Of a stretch of 64,000 nt of DNA, positions 1-8,130 are shown in pieces. The first letter of the stretch is position 1; each line of letters opens with the position of its first letter. A program made the position numbers and the translations under genes. Source of the DNA: Desulfuromonadales bacterium (GTDB taxonomy: Bacteria > Desulfobacterota > Desulfuromonadia > Geobacterales > Pseudopelobacteraceae); the NCBI GenBank assembly GCA_013349405.1, contig DUZS01000006.1, positions 46,038 through 110,037 of the forward strand, in the 5' to 3' direction. The notes beneath the pieces are model-generated. The model worked only from the letters and a program-made list of their open reading frames with translations, had not been told where the DNA came from and ran no database searches.

Positions 1-1438
1 CGACATTGCCGATCGCCTGGATTTCGCTGGCATGGATGACCTGTTCGGACAGTCGTTGATGCATGATCGCCAAAAAGGCCTGCCGGGAGATAGTTTTCAT
101 CAGGTCGTAATCTTCATAGATAAATACTTCTTTACTGTAAACGGGACGAGCCAGAACGATAAACCCTTCGAGCTGGGTTTCGTTAAAAAGCGGAACGACA
201 AAAAACACCCCATTTTCCCTGAAATAGTCTGAATCTTCGGTTTTTATGTCTGGTAGATCTTCCAGCAGGCTCATGACCCAGGCATGTTCGTCTATAAATG
301 TAACAAGAGAATTATTCGCTTCGATTGTATCGACTTTCAGAGGCATTTTATAATCTGCAACGGCAAAGAATCTGGCCTGGGTGGCATCACGCAGAAACAG
401 CGCCGATCCGGTAATGCCAAAAATGTCGCAGTATGCCGAAAGAATATGCTGGATAAGTTCGTCACCCGAACAGGAGGAGGACAACTGTTCGGTGAATCGA
501 AGCCACTGTGTCCGGTAGTCATGTTTATACTGGTAAAAGTTCTTGTGTAGCTGCACCTTGAGTTTACGCTTGAATCGATCAGAAAGCAGGAGGATCAGTA
601 AGCTCGTTCCTGTAATGAAAACAAGCGAAATTAAAATGTTACGTGAAAAAAAGCTACTTACATACTGCATCCCTTTGCCCAGAATACCGAGCAGGATCAG
701 ATAAATCCCCACAGTAATAATAATAACGGACTTGAAAGCCACCTGGCGCGATACCTGAACGCGGCCCTTGCCGCGTCGAAAGAGCAGGGAGTACGCAATC
801 AACGAAGCGGCAACCAGGTACAGGAAGGAGCGTAGCGAGAGATAATTCATGTTCAGGGATCGATACAGAAGCGCCTGACTGTAATAGAAAACCTGTATCG
901 CTACTACGATCCCCAGTCCGATAAGCTCGTACTTTATTTTCCAGACAGCGTCGGGAGAAGCATTTACGAATGTAATTTCAAAGTTTACCAACGCTATTAT
1001 CAGACAGATCAAGAGCGCTACATAATAGTAAAAACCGACATCTGCCAGAAAAAGCAACCGTTCAGCAGGAAAATCGGGGGCATATAAAATCGCCTTGAGC
1101 GGGAACGACTGCTGAACAACTAAAAAAAGAGCCGTTAATGCCACCCCGGTTTTTTGCTTCCAGCTTAATTGCCATGGGCCTGATTGGCGGAATAAGGTGA
1201 GGCTGCAGAGGAGCCAAAAGAAGGGAAGGAGCGCTTCAGCTGTCATCGCCCATGATTTCCAGAAAAGTGGATCTGATGATGCATTGAGGGAGAGCAAATC
1301 AAAAAGATCAACAAGCGCAGTTGTGCTAAGGGCGACACCAAGATAAAAGCCGGTACGCGAGCGTTCCGAGTAGAGAAGATACCCTACGCCGGTCAGCAGG
1401 GTGATGACCGCGAGTATGGAAATGAGATCAGTGATCAT
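1..1438 (-). CDS. prsK: PrsK-type PEP-CTERM system sensor histidine kinase (3' end outside window)
   Basis: This is an open frame from an ATG at 1438 running off the left edge, with at least 479 residues. It shows about nine hydrophobic segments (roughly residues 3-22, 32-49, 66-83, 97-113, 131-150, 172-190, 205-219, 238-255, 268-285). A linker containing LHKNFYQYKHDYRTQW follows, then a GAF-like domain (about 325-460). The frame ends at AIGNV, just where the phosphoacceptor HDLKN box should begin, so the kinase core lies outside. The linker and layout are typical of PrsK, the membrane kinase that partners PrsR in exosortase/PEP-CTERM exopolysaccharide systems. The UDP-sugar epimerase gene immediately upstream fits an exopolysaccharide locus. 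Confidence 0.8.
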   Translation of the reverse strand, partial: MITDLISILAVITLLTGVGYLLYSERSRTGFYLGVALSTTALVDLFDLLSLNASSDPLFWKSWAMTAEALLPFFWLLCSLTLFRQSGPWQLSWKQKTGVALTALFLVVQQSFPLKAILYAPDFPAERLLFLADVGFYYYVALLICLIIALVNFEITFVNASPDAVWKIKYELIGLGIVVAIQVFYYSQALLYRSLNMNYLSLRSFLYLVAASLIAYSLLFRRGKGRVQVSRQVAFKSVIIITVGIYLILLGILGKGMQYVSSFFSRNILISLVFITGTSLLILLLSDRFKRKLKVQLHKNFYQYKHDYRTQWLRFTEQLSSSCSGDELIQHILSAYCDIFGITGSALFLRDATQARFFAVADYKMPLKVDTIEANNSLVTFIDEHAWVMSLLEDLPDIKTEDSDYFRENGVFFVVPLFNETQLEGFIVLARPVYSKEVFIYEDYDLMKTISRQAFLAIMHQRLSEQVIHASEIQAIGNV

Positions 1439-1467
1439 GGGCACTCGGCAGGGGTATGACGCTATGA

Positions 1468-2499
1468 TCAGGAGCCAAGGCTGTGTAAATACCAGGGGAG
1501 AGCTGCGTCAAGTCCCGCATCAATGCTGTGAGATGGTGCATAGCCAAGAAGCCCGACAGCTTTGCTGATATCGGCGAGAGAATGGCGCACATCACCTTTT
1601 AGAAAGTCACGGTGTACCGGTTTACATCCTTGAAGATGGGGGTAATGCAGCGCCAATCGATTCAGGAGCATGACAAAAAGTTCATTCAGAGTTGTGCGTG
1701 CATTTACTGCAGTGTTGTACACCTGATTTACGGCAGCAGGGTCAAGCGTCATTGCTGCAAGAATGTTCATCTGAACAACATTTTCAACAAAACAGAAATC
1801 CCGGCTTGTTTCACCGTCACCATTAATATACACGGTTTCCCCTTTGATCAGTGCCCTGATCCAACGGGGAATAACTGCGGCGTAGGCACCTTCAGGATCC
1901 TGGCGGGGACCGAATACATTGAAGTAGCGGAGGCCTACCGATGCCATTTCGTATGTCCTGGCAAAAACGTCTGCATACAATTCATTAACGTATTTGGTTA
2001 CTGCATATGGTGACAGCGGCCTGCCGATGGTCTCCTCACGCTTTGGCAATGCCGGATGATCACCGTATGTTGAACTACTGGCGGCGTACACGAATCTTTT
2101 CACGCCAGCATCCCGCGCAGCCACAAGCATGTTGAGAAAGCCGGTAACATTGCTCGCGTTACTGATGATCGGATCTGCAATGGAGCGGGGCACCGAACCG
2201 AGTGCCGCCTCATGCAGAACAAAATCGATGCCTTTACAGACGCTGTGGCAGGTGGCAAGATCACGGATATCACCCTCTATAAAAGAGAATCTCTGCCACC
2301 TGGTTTCAGAGACGCCCCTTTGCACCTCTTCCAGATTACTCTGTTTCCCGGTGGAAAAATTATCAAGCCCTACAATTTTCTGATCGAGACGCAGCAGATG
2401 TTCCAGTAGATTCGATCCAATAAATCCTGCAACGCCAGTGATCAGCCATGTTTTAGGTTCCAACCGGAGCTGATTCAGCATTCTTTCATAATGAGTCAT
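1468..2499 (-). CDS. UDP-N-acetylglucosamine 4-epimerase, WbpP/TviC-like (SDR family)
   Basis: 343-residue extended short-chain dehydrogenase/epimerase. It has the Rossmann motif [10 protein letters not shown] near the N-terminus, the SSSTYGDHP segment, a catalytic YxxxK in [11 protein letters not shown], and [21 protein letters not shown]. These match WbpP-type enzymes that interconvert UDP-GlcNAc/GalNAc (or their uronic acids) for surface polysaccharide. The start is placed at ATG 2499 (MTHYERML), preceded by GAGAGG and matching WbpP N-termini. The open frame extends 40 codons further to a GTG at 2619, but those codons lie in a 125-bp repeat (2515-2639) and are an artefact. It sits 29 bp upstream of prsK on the same strand. 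Confidence 0.85.
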   Translation of the reverse strand: MTHYERMLNQLRLEPKTWLITGVAGFIGSNLLEHLLRLDQKIVGLDNFSTGKQSNLEEVQRGVSETRWQRFSFIEGDIRDLATCHSVCKGIDFVLHEAALGSVPRSIADPIISNASNVTGFLNMLVAARDAGVKRFVYAASSSTYGDHPALPKREETIGRPLSPYAVTKYVNELYADVFARTYEMASVGLRYFNVFGPRQDPEGAYAAVIPRWIRALIKGETVYINGDGETSRDFCFVENVVQMNILAAMTLDPAAVNQVYNTAVNARTTLNELFVMLLNRLALHYPHLQGCKPVHRDFLKGDVRHSLADISKAVGLLGYAPSHSIDAGLDAALPWYLHSLGS

Positions 2500-2865
2500 A
2501 CACAGCCTCTCGTTATGCCAATTCAAAATCAAGGCGCTATCATCGTCGTCTCGTCGTTGGCTCCTCAACATACTGGTTGTATGCTTTTGTCGCCTCAATC
2601 GTCGCTGCCTTGATATCACTCCTGATTTAAAATTGGTATTATATATTTTTGTCGTAGCCTCAAAAAGATTTAAGCTGAGACTATCAATAGCAAAACCGGG
2701 TCAAATTTAAAATATATTTCTAATTTTTACAACTATGGAGTGACACAATTGAATGAATAATGGAAGTGTATAGAACAGGGAGAGTGCAGTTTGAAAATGT
2801 TTATTTGTCGGGAAACTTTTTCAGCCTTGTGAGTGTGAAGGGCATGAGCCCGATCGATGTATAAC
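2500..2865. other. Intergenic stretch of 366 bp, mostly repeat and AT-rich DNA
   Basis: This holds the 125-bp inverted-repeat element (2515-2639) directly upstream of the epimerase, then an AT-rich stretch (about 2640-2860) up to the end of the HDOD gene. I see no gene, tRNA or clear terminator in it. A promoter for the epimerase/prsK pair presumably lies here, but no convincing -35/-10 pair stands out. Confidence 0.6.
2515..2639 (-). repeat. 125-bp MITE-like element, copy 1
   Basis: Read on the minus strand it begins ATACCAATT and ends AATTGGCAT, so its ends form an imperfect terminal inverted repeat of about 19 bp. It aligns end to end, without gaps, with the copy at 7752-7876: 107 of 125 positions match by hand count (about 86%). 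It has no coding capacity of its own, yet an open frame runs through it and falsely lengthens the epimerase ORF. The small size and terminal inverted repeats suggest a non-autonomous element, but no transposase with matching ends is in the window. Confidence 0.8.
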
Positions 2866-3687
2866 CTAGAATTTTCCAGCCTTGATCATTGTTTCCTCAA
2901 GGTTGGCCCAGTCAAATTCAGTTATCTCCAGCGATATATATTCCGGGGCAGGGGCGTCATACGTTACTACGGCAGGATTCAGACTCATATGCAGTCTGCG
3001 ACTATTAAAATTCACCAGGCGTACGATATCTAACAGTGCATTTTGTGTCATTACCTCTTCCAGATGATGATCGGCAACAACTGCCTGATAGAGCGCCGGA
3101 ATGTTCCAGTGATTCATCAGGCGGACGCCGAGTTCGACGTGCATTTCAGTAAAAACCTCCAGTAGGAGTTTTCTTTCAAGCTCAAATCCATGCCCGTCGG
3201 GGCTCATCCGCTCCATGCCCTTGAGGATATACAGCTTGCCGATATCATGAAGCAGACCTGCCAGATACGCCTGATCAGCAAGAGGCCTGAAAGATGTAGT
3301 CATGGCCACTGTCCAGCAGCCAACCGCACAGGCGTTGGAGTGCAGCCAAAGTTCCCTCATGATATCGTTTACAACAGCAATATCAGATGTATGGAGGGCT
3401 GCCTGGGATGCCGCCATAGCCAGGTTGCAGATCTGTTTGGTTCCCAGTCTGATGGCAGAAGCCTTGATTGTTTCGGAAGGTTCAAGCCCGGAAAACGCAG
3501 CGGAGTTAGCCATTCTAAGAACAAGGGCGGAGAGCGCCTGGTCTTTGTTGATGGTGTCGACTACAATGTTGATATGGGAACCAGGATTTTCGAGCAGTTG
3601 CAGGAGCTCCAATGCAACCGGATTGAATACCGGTAACTCGATGGGAACCTGGGCGAGTAGCATTTTGAAATCAGGAGAAATACTCAT
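2866..3687 (-). CDS. HDOD domain protein
   Basis: 273-residue protein built around an HDOD (HD-related output) domain, with GLLHDIGKLYIL as the HD-like motif and a downstream DHHLEE segment. HDOD proteins are signalling or regulatory proteins of the HD superfamily, often without demonstrated hydrolase activity, and are abundant in Geobacter. The start is set at ATG 3687 (MSISPDFK) rather than the upstream TTG 3732, because the N-terminus then begins just before the domain. The ribosome-binding site is weak either way. There is no close partner gene: 274 bp separate it from ahbD. The specific role is unknown. Confidence 0.8.
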   Translation of the reverse strand: MSISPDFKMLLAQVPIELPVFNPVALELLQLLENPGSHINIVVDTINKDQALSALVLRMANSAAFSGLEPSETIKASAIRLGTKQICNLAMAASQAALHTSDIAVVNDIMRELWLHSNACAVGCWTVAMTTSFRPLADQAYLAGLLHDIGKLYILKGMERMSPDGHGFELERKLLLEVFTEMHVELGVRLMNHWNIPALYQAVVADHHLEEVMTQNALLDIVRLVNFNSRRLHMSLNPAVVTYDAPAPEYISLEITEFDWANLEETMIKAGKF

Positions 3688-3961
3688 ACAAGCTACTTTC
3701 AAGCCTAAGATATCTTTCTGAAATAACCGCAATACAAAAGTGCATCCGCTGTGGAGGCTCTTTCATTTAAGCATGAAATGTACCATTTCATTGCGTTTGT
3801 ATTGAGTGTAATTTTAATATCTTGATATTAAAGGTTTTTCCGCTCGAACAAGTGTTATATTCTGATCAAATCATCTGTCGTTAATTCATTGTAATGGTAA
3901 CAAATGTCGGGAAAATTAACATTCTCGGCTTTAGTGCTGTAATGAATTCCGACAGCCATGT

Positions 3962-5035
3962 TCATGCTTTCTCCCGCTGCATTTTTATCGGGACATAATT
4001 GCAGAACGGTTCTTCTTCCATGTAATCCCCGTGAACGGCATCGGCCCGGGCACGACATCCGCCGCAGACATTGAGATATTCGCACTGCCCGCATTTTCCT
4101 TTATAGGACTTGAAATCTCGAAGGTCATTGAACAGTTCCGAGTTTTCCCAGATTTCACGGAAAGGGATCTGTTTAACATTTCCTGCCGTACGATGGAAAT
4201 AGGAGCACGGTTTAACGTTGCCGAAACAGTCAATCAGGCAGATTGACTGTGCGGCAATACATCCTTTGCCGCCGCCGGTTGAGAAGGTAAGTGAACGGCG
4301 CTCGAATGTGGTACCCTCGGCCTTCGCTTTTTGCGGTACGATCCGGTAATAGTGGGGAGCGCAGGTTGGACGCATCAGGATGTCATCTTCCTGCTTTTCC
4401 TGCTGGTAGTGCCAGTCAAGAATTTCTTCATAGTCTTCTTTTGAGATCAGCTCACTCATGATTTCTTCACCGCGGCCGGTCGGGACGATCATAAACATGT
4501 ACCAGGCGGTCGCTCCGAGTCCCTTCGCTGTCTTGAACGTTGCCGCAATATCGGTTTGATTACGCTTGGTAAAGGAGGAGTTGATCAGAAACTTCTGGCC
4601 ATTACGTCTGAATATTTCAGCCGCCCGGACGACACCGTCGAACGAACCGGGAGATTGGCGGAAATTGTCATGTACGTCAGCGTTCGAACCATCAAGTGAC
4701 AACGAAACCATCTTTATATCGGCCTTTTTCATCTTCTGGCAGATCTCGTCCGTAACCAGAGAACCATTTGTGGCCATGCACATGCGGAGTCCGAGCGAGG
4801 TGCCGTACTCCGCCAGTTCAAAGATGTCGGGGCGTAACAGAGGCTCTCCGCCGGAAAGAACGACAACCGGTTTTGAAAAGTCAGCAATATCTGCCAGAAG
4901 TTTTTTCCCCTCTGTCGAAGTAAAATCACCTTCTGACGAAGTGAGGTCAGAAGAGCAGCGACAATGTACGCAATGCAGATTACATTTTTGCGTGGTTTCC
5001 CAGGCGATCCATTTTGGCGTAAATTCAGTGTTCAT
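3962..5035 (-). CDS. ahbD: Radical SAM/SPASM enzyme, AhbD-like heme b synthase
   Basis: 357-residue radical SAM protein. The SAM-cluster motif is C18-x3-C22-x2-C25, followed by [11 protein letters not shown]. The C-terminal SPASM region carries [29 protein letters not shown] and a final EPFCNYVP. The [11 protein letters not shown] segment and the C-terminal cysteine arrangement resemble AhbD/NirJ2. AhbD performs the last step of the siroheme-dependent alternative heme pathway, converting two propionates of Fe-coproporphyrin III to vinyl groups. The start at ATG 5035 has GGGAG six bases upstream; an alternative ATG at 5047 overlaps that site. No other ahb genes are adjacent. The main alternative is another SPASM maturase of the NirJ group. 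Confidence 0.7.
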   Translation of the reverse strand: MNTEFTPKWIAWETTQKCNLHCVHCRCSSDLTSSEGDFTSTEGKKLLADIADFSKPVVVLSGGEPLLRPDIFELAEYGTSLGLRMCMATNGSLVTDEICQKMKKADIKMVSLSLDGSNADVHDNFRQSPGSFDGVVRAAEIFRRNGQKFLINSSFTKRNQTDIAATFKTAKGLGATAWYMFMIVPTGRGEEIMSELISKEDYEEILDWHYQQEKQEDDILMRPTCAPHYYRIVPQKAKAEGTTFERRSLTFSTGGGKGCIAAQSICLIDCFGNVKPCSYFHRTAGNVKQIPFREIWENSELFNDLRDFKSYKGKCGQCEYLNVCGGCRARADAVHGDYMEEEPFCNYVPIKMQREKA

Positions 5036-5173
5036 TAGTGCTCCCATGCCATAATTCTGTGAAGCTTGAATCCTTTTACTTAACTGGGAATGGTACCTGA
5101 ATGGCCATGTAAACTCAAGAATATATTAAGTGGGCGGTTATCGCCATATTTACTATCTGAGTAAAACAAGCTC

Positions 5174-5202
5174 TTGCAATCACGCTGTACGTATAGTAGT
5201 AT
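5174..5202 (+). promoter_or_regulatory. Putative sigma70 promoter for ppiD-purC
   Basis: A TTGCAA (-35, 5174-5179) and TAGTAT (-10, 5197-5202) separated by 17 bp, about 60 bp before the ppiD start. Pattern match only. Confidence 0.4.
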
Positions 5203-5210
5203 GTCGCTCC

Positions 5211-5231
5211 CGCCGCCTTTTGCGGCGTTTT
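5211..5231 (+). terminator. Small GC hairpin with T run in the ppiD leader
   Basis: CGCCGC (5211-5216) pairs with GCGGCG (5222-5227) across a CTTTT loop and is followed by TTTT. It lies between the putative promoter and the ppiD ribosome-binding site, so it may be an attenuator or a simple leader hairpin. The T run is short. Confidence 0.35.
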
Positions 5232-5265
5232 ACGTATATTCCCCTACTTAAGGAGCACCACGTTT

Positions 5266-6852
5266 ATGCTGAGTATCATGCGCAAGCAGAAAGAATCGAT
5301 CATCATCAAGATCGTCTTTGTTGTTATTGTTCTTTCCTTTGTCGGGACCATTTTTCTGGTGTGGGGAAAGGGGAGTGACGGGATTGGTGGGGGCAGCAGT
5401 TCCTATGCTGCCAAGGTAAACGGTACGCGAATAACTCTTGAAGAGTATCAGAATGCCTATCAGCGCATCAGAAACATGTATCAGCAGATTTATGGCCAGT
5501 CGATTCCCCCTGAAATGGAGAAGATGCTGGGATTGAAAAAAGTTGCGCTCGATAGCCTGATTGACAGTCTCCTTGCCATGAAAGAGGCGAAGGCTCTTGG
5601 CATAAAAGTTTCAAAAGATGACGTCTCCGCCGCAATTGAAGCCATGCCGATGTTCCAGAAAGACGGGAAATTCAGTTTTGATCAGTACCAACAGTTATTA
5701 AAGTCAAATCGTATGACCGCCAAGGATTATGAAGAAGGTCAGGAGATGGAAGTAACTCTCAAAAAAGTTCGCCAGACCATCAAGGATAAGGCGGTAGTGA
5801 CCGATGCAGATGCCCTGGCGCAGTTTAAAAAAGAAAATGATAAACTGGATCTCGAATATGTGGCCTACGCTCCTGCTGACGTGGCAGCAGAGGTAAAGCT
5901 GACGGATGCGGACCTGAATGAGTACCTGCAGAAAAATCAAAATGATTTTAAAACCGCTGAAAAAGTGGCGCTCTCCTATATTCTGCTCGATCCAGTGGCG
6001 TTGAGTGCAAAAACAACGGTGTCTGAAGAGGAAATACAGACTTTTTACCAGAAAAATATTGACCGTTGGCAGGGGAAAGACGGCATTCAGCCTTTGAGTG
6101 AAGTCAAGGATAAGGTTAAAGCGGATGCGCTCAAACAGAAAACGGCCAAGCAGGTGTTTGAGCTGGCTGCCGACACGTTATACAAAAACATTAAGTCCGG
6201 CGACTTGAGCCTGATTGCAACTGCGTTGAAACAAAATGTGCTGGAAACAGCATTATTTGCCGCACATACTCCTCCGCCCCAACTTGCCGGTGAAGCGGCA
6301 GTGATCAAAAAGGCTCTCGAATTGAAACAGGGTGAACTGGGCGGGCCGGTTGAAACAGCCAAGGGAATTTACATTTTGAAAGCAAAGGAGCGTAAGACTG
6401 CTACAGTGCCTGCGCTTGCCGAAATTAAGGATGCCGTTGCGGAAAAGGCCAAGGCGGCCAAAGCGATCGATCTGGCCAAGCAGAAAGCGGAAGACGCAGC
6501 AAAGCAGTTGTCGACCAATGCTGCTCTGAAAACCCAATCTACGGGGAGTTTCGGCTACTCCGCCAAAGGGGAAATTCCAACTATCGGCACGTCACCTGAA
6601 ATAGTGGAGGCTGTTTTCAAATTATCTGCGAAACAGGCGCCTGCCACCCCGTTTAAAGTGGGCAACCGCTGGTGTGCCGTTCGTGTCGTAAGCCGTACGG
6701 AAGCCCCAAAAGCTCAGTATGATGCGGCCAAGGAAGAGTTGAAGAAGAAAATGCTCCCCAAAAAACAGGAAGATGCGCTGGCCGAATGGGCGAAGGGCTT
6801 ACGGGAAAAAGCGAAGATTGAAATTAATCCGGCGCTTCTCGCCGATAAATAG
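5266..6852 (+). CDS. ppiD: PpiD/SurA-like membrane-anchored periplasmic chaperone
   Basis: 528 residues. A short cytoplasmic end is followed by one membrane anchor (about residues 12-34), then a SurA_N-type helical chaperone region (about 50-230) beginning AAKVNGTRITLEEY. PpiD-type proteins assist folding of exported proteins leaving the Sec translocon. The parvulin domain looks degenerate: an entry strand (VALSYILLDP) and an exit segment (GIYILKAKERK) flank a shortened centre without the usual GGDLGW-like core. The protein is also about 100 residues shorter than E. coli PpiD. The ATG at 5266 has AAGGAG upstream. An in-frame ATG at 5278 is a possible alternative. It is 9 bp from purC and probably cotranscribed. 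Confidence 0.8.
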   Translation: MLSIMRKQKESIIIKIVFVVIVLSFVGTIFLVWGKGSDGIGGGSSSYAAKVNGTRITLEEYQNAYQRIRNMYQQIYGQSIPPEMEKMLGLKKVALDSLIDSLLAMKEAKALGIKVSKDDVSAAIEAMPMFQKDGKFSFDQYQQLLKSNRMTAKDYEEGQEMEVTLKKVRQTIKDKAVVTDADALAQFKKENDKLDLEYVAYAPADVAAEVKLTDADLNEYLQKNQNDFKTAEKVALSYILLDPVALSAKTTVSEEEIQTFYQKNIDRWQGKDGIQPLSEVKDKVKADALKQKTAKQVFELAADTLYKNIKSGDLSLIATALKQNVLETALFAAHTPPPQLAGEAAVIKKALELKQGELGGPVETAKGIYILKAKERKTATVPALAEIKDAVAEKAKAAKAIDLAKQKAEDAAKQLSTNAALKTQSTGSFGYSAKGEIPTIGTSPEIVEAVFKLSAKQAPATPFKVGNRWCAVRVVSRTEAPKAQYDAAKEELKKKMLPKKQEDALAEWAKGLREKAKIEINPALLADK

Positions 6853-6861
6853 GAGACCTCT

Positions 6862-7752
6862 ATGTCCAGACTTGTTATGCAGACCGATTTTCCCGGCCTG
6901 AAGCTGATGGCCCGCGGTAAAGTCCGTGATATTTATGATCTTGGCGAAACTCTACTGCTGGTGACGTCAGACAGGATCTCTGCTTTTGACGTGATCATGA
7001 ATGAGCCGATCCCTGATAAGGGTTTTGTGCTGACGCAGATTTCAGCCTTCTGGTTCCGTCTGATGGAAGACATTGTGCCCAACCACATTATCTCTATCGA
7101 TGTTGCTGATTATCCGGTCGAATGTCAGCCGTATGCAGAAACTCTCGCAGGGCGTTCGATGCTGGTAAAAAAAGCGACACCGCTGCCGGTTGAATGCATT
7201 GTGCGCGGCTATGTTTCCGGTTCAGGCTGGAAAGACTACAAGGCCACCGGAGAAATAAGCGGTATTACACTGCCGGTCGGTCTCAAAGAGTCAGATCGCC
7301 TTCCAGAACCGATTTTCACTCCTTCAACAAAAGCAGATCTTGGCGAACATGATGAAACAATTTCGTTTGACAAAATGGTGGCAATCTGTGGCCGCGATCT
7401 GGCCGAAAAGGCCCGGGAATATACCCTTAATATTTATACCCGTGCCCGTGATCTGGCCGCTGAAAAGGGCATTATCATTGCCGACACCAAATTTGAATTC
7501 GGTGTGTATAATGGCGAGTTGATCATCATTGATGAATGTATGACTCCTGACTCAAGCCGCTTCTGGCTCAAGGAAGCGTATCAACCGGGGGGGGCTCAGC
7601 CGAGCTTTGACAAGCAGTTTTTGCGTGATTATCTTGAGACACTTGACTGGGGAAAATGTGCTCCGGCACCCGTCTTGCCGCAGGAAATTCTGGACAAAAC
7701 CGCCGACAAATATCGTGAGGCGCTGCAGAGAATTACAGGAATAACAGTCTAA
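6862..7752 (+). CDS. purC: Phosphoribosylaminoimidazole-succinocarboxamide synthase
   Basis: 296-residue SAICAR synthetase, which ligates aspartate to CAIR in purine biosynthesis. It shows the family N-terminus with [11 protein letters not shown], the signature [31 protein letters not shown], and the C-terminal [14 protein letters not shown]. The length matches the longer, yeast-like PurC clade. AGGAG precedes ATG 6862. The stop codon overlaps the first base of a 125-bp repeat (7752-7876), so the element inserted exactly at the gene end without loss of coding sequence. Confidence 0.96.
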   Translation: MSRLVMQTDFPGLKLMARGKVRDIYDLGETLLLVTSDRISAFDVIMNEPIPDKGFVLTQISAFWFRLMEDIVPNHIISIDVADYPVECQPYAETLAGRSMLVKKATPLPVECIVRGYVSGSGWKDYKATGEISGITLPVGLKESDRLPEPIFTPSTKADLGEHDETISFDKMVAICGRDLAEKAREYTLNIYTRARDLAAEKGIIIADTKFEFGVYNGELIIIDECMTPDSSRFWLKEAYQPGGAQPSFDKQFLRDYLETLDWGKCAPAPVLPQEILDKTADKYREALQRITGITV

Positions 7753-7876
7753 TACCAATTCTGAATCAAGAGTGATATCAAGGCGGCGAGGATTGAGGCG
7801 CCGAAAGCATACAACCGGTATGTTGAGGAGCCGAAGATGAGCCGACGATGAGTGCGCCTTGATGTAAAATTGGAAT
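7752..7876 (+). repeat. 125-bp MITE-like element, copy 2
   Basis: Begins ATACCAATT and ends AATTGGAAT. The outer 19 bp at each end (7752-7770 and 7858-7876) are inverted complements with four mismatches. It aligns without gaps to copy 1 (2515-2639). It lies between purC and the small SAP-like gene and supplies most of the spacer between them. Confidence 0.8.
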
Positions 7877-7894
7877 AACAGAGGAGAATAGGCT

Positions 7895-8074
7895 ATGAAA
7901 CTTGAAGAGATTAAGGAAATTGCAAAGAAGCATGACATTAAAGTCGGCAAGCTGAAAAAAGCTGAACTGGTGCGGGCCATACAGGAGGCGGAACTGAACG
8001 ACCCCTGCTTTGAAACGGGGAAAGCTGCGGAATGCGGTCAGGAAGAGTGCCTCTGGCGCGAAGACTGCAAGTAA
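7895..8074 (+). CDS. Small SAP/Rho-N-like protein with C-terminal Cys cluster
   Basis: 59-residue gene with GAGGAG upstream and a strong terminator right after it. The first half (MKLEEIKEIAKKHDIKVGKL through AELVRAIQ) looks like a SAP or Rho-N helix-extended-helix nucleic-acid-binding motif. The second half has four cysteines (C38, C47, C52, C58), including a CGQEEC pair, that could bind a metal or form disulfides. Proteins of this shape occur as conserved hypotheticals in Geobacter relatives, by my recollection. The function is unknown; RNA or DNA binding is inference from the fold signature only. Confidence 0.75.
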   Translation: MKLEEIKEIAKKHDIKVGKLKKAELVRAIQEAELNDPCFETGKAAECGQEECLWREDCK

Positions 8075-8079
8075 TAGGG

Positions 8080-8118
8080 GAGGGGGGCGCTGTTAACAGA
8101 CGCCCCCCTCTTTTTTTC
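8080..8118 (+). terminator. Strong intrinsic terminator after the SAP-like gene
   Basis: GAGGGGGGCG pairs with CGCCCCCCTC, with an inner CTG-TTAA-CAG stem, followed immediately by seven T. It ends the ppiD-purC-SAP transcription unit and faces the convergent lonH gene. Confidence 0.9.
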
Positions 8119-8130
8119 AAATGTAATGGG

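Noticed and set aside
2500..2619. 40-codon N-terminal extension of the epimerase to GTG 2619
   Set aside because: It is encoded by the 125-bp repeat; the ATG at 2499 has a ribosome-binding site and matches the family N-terminus.
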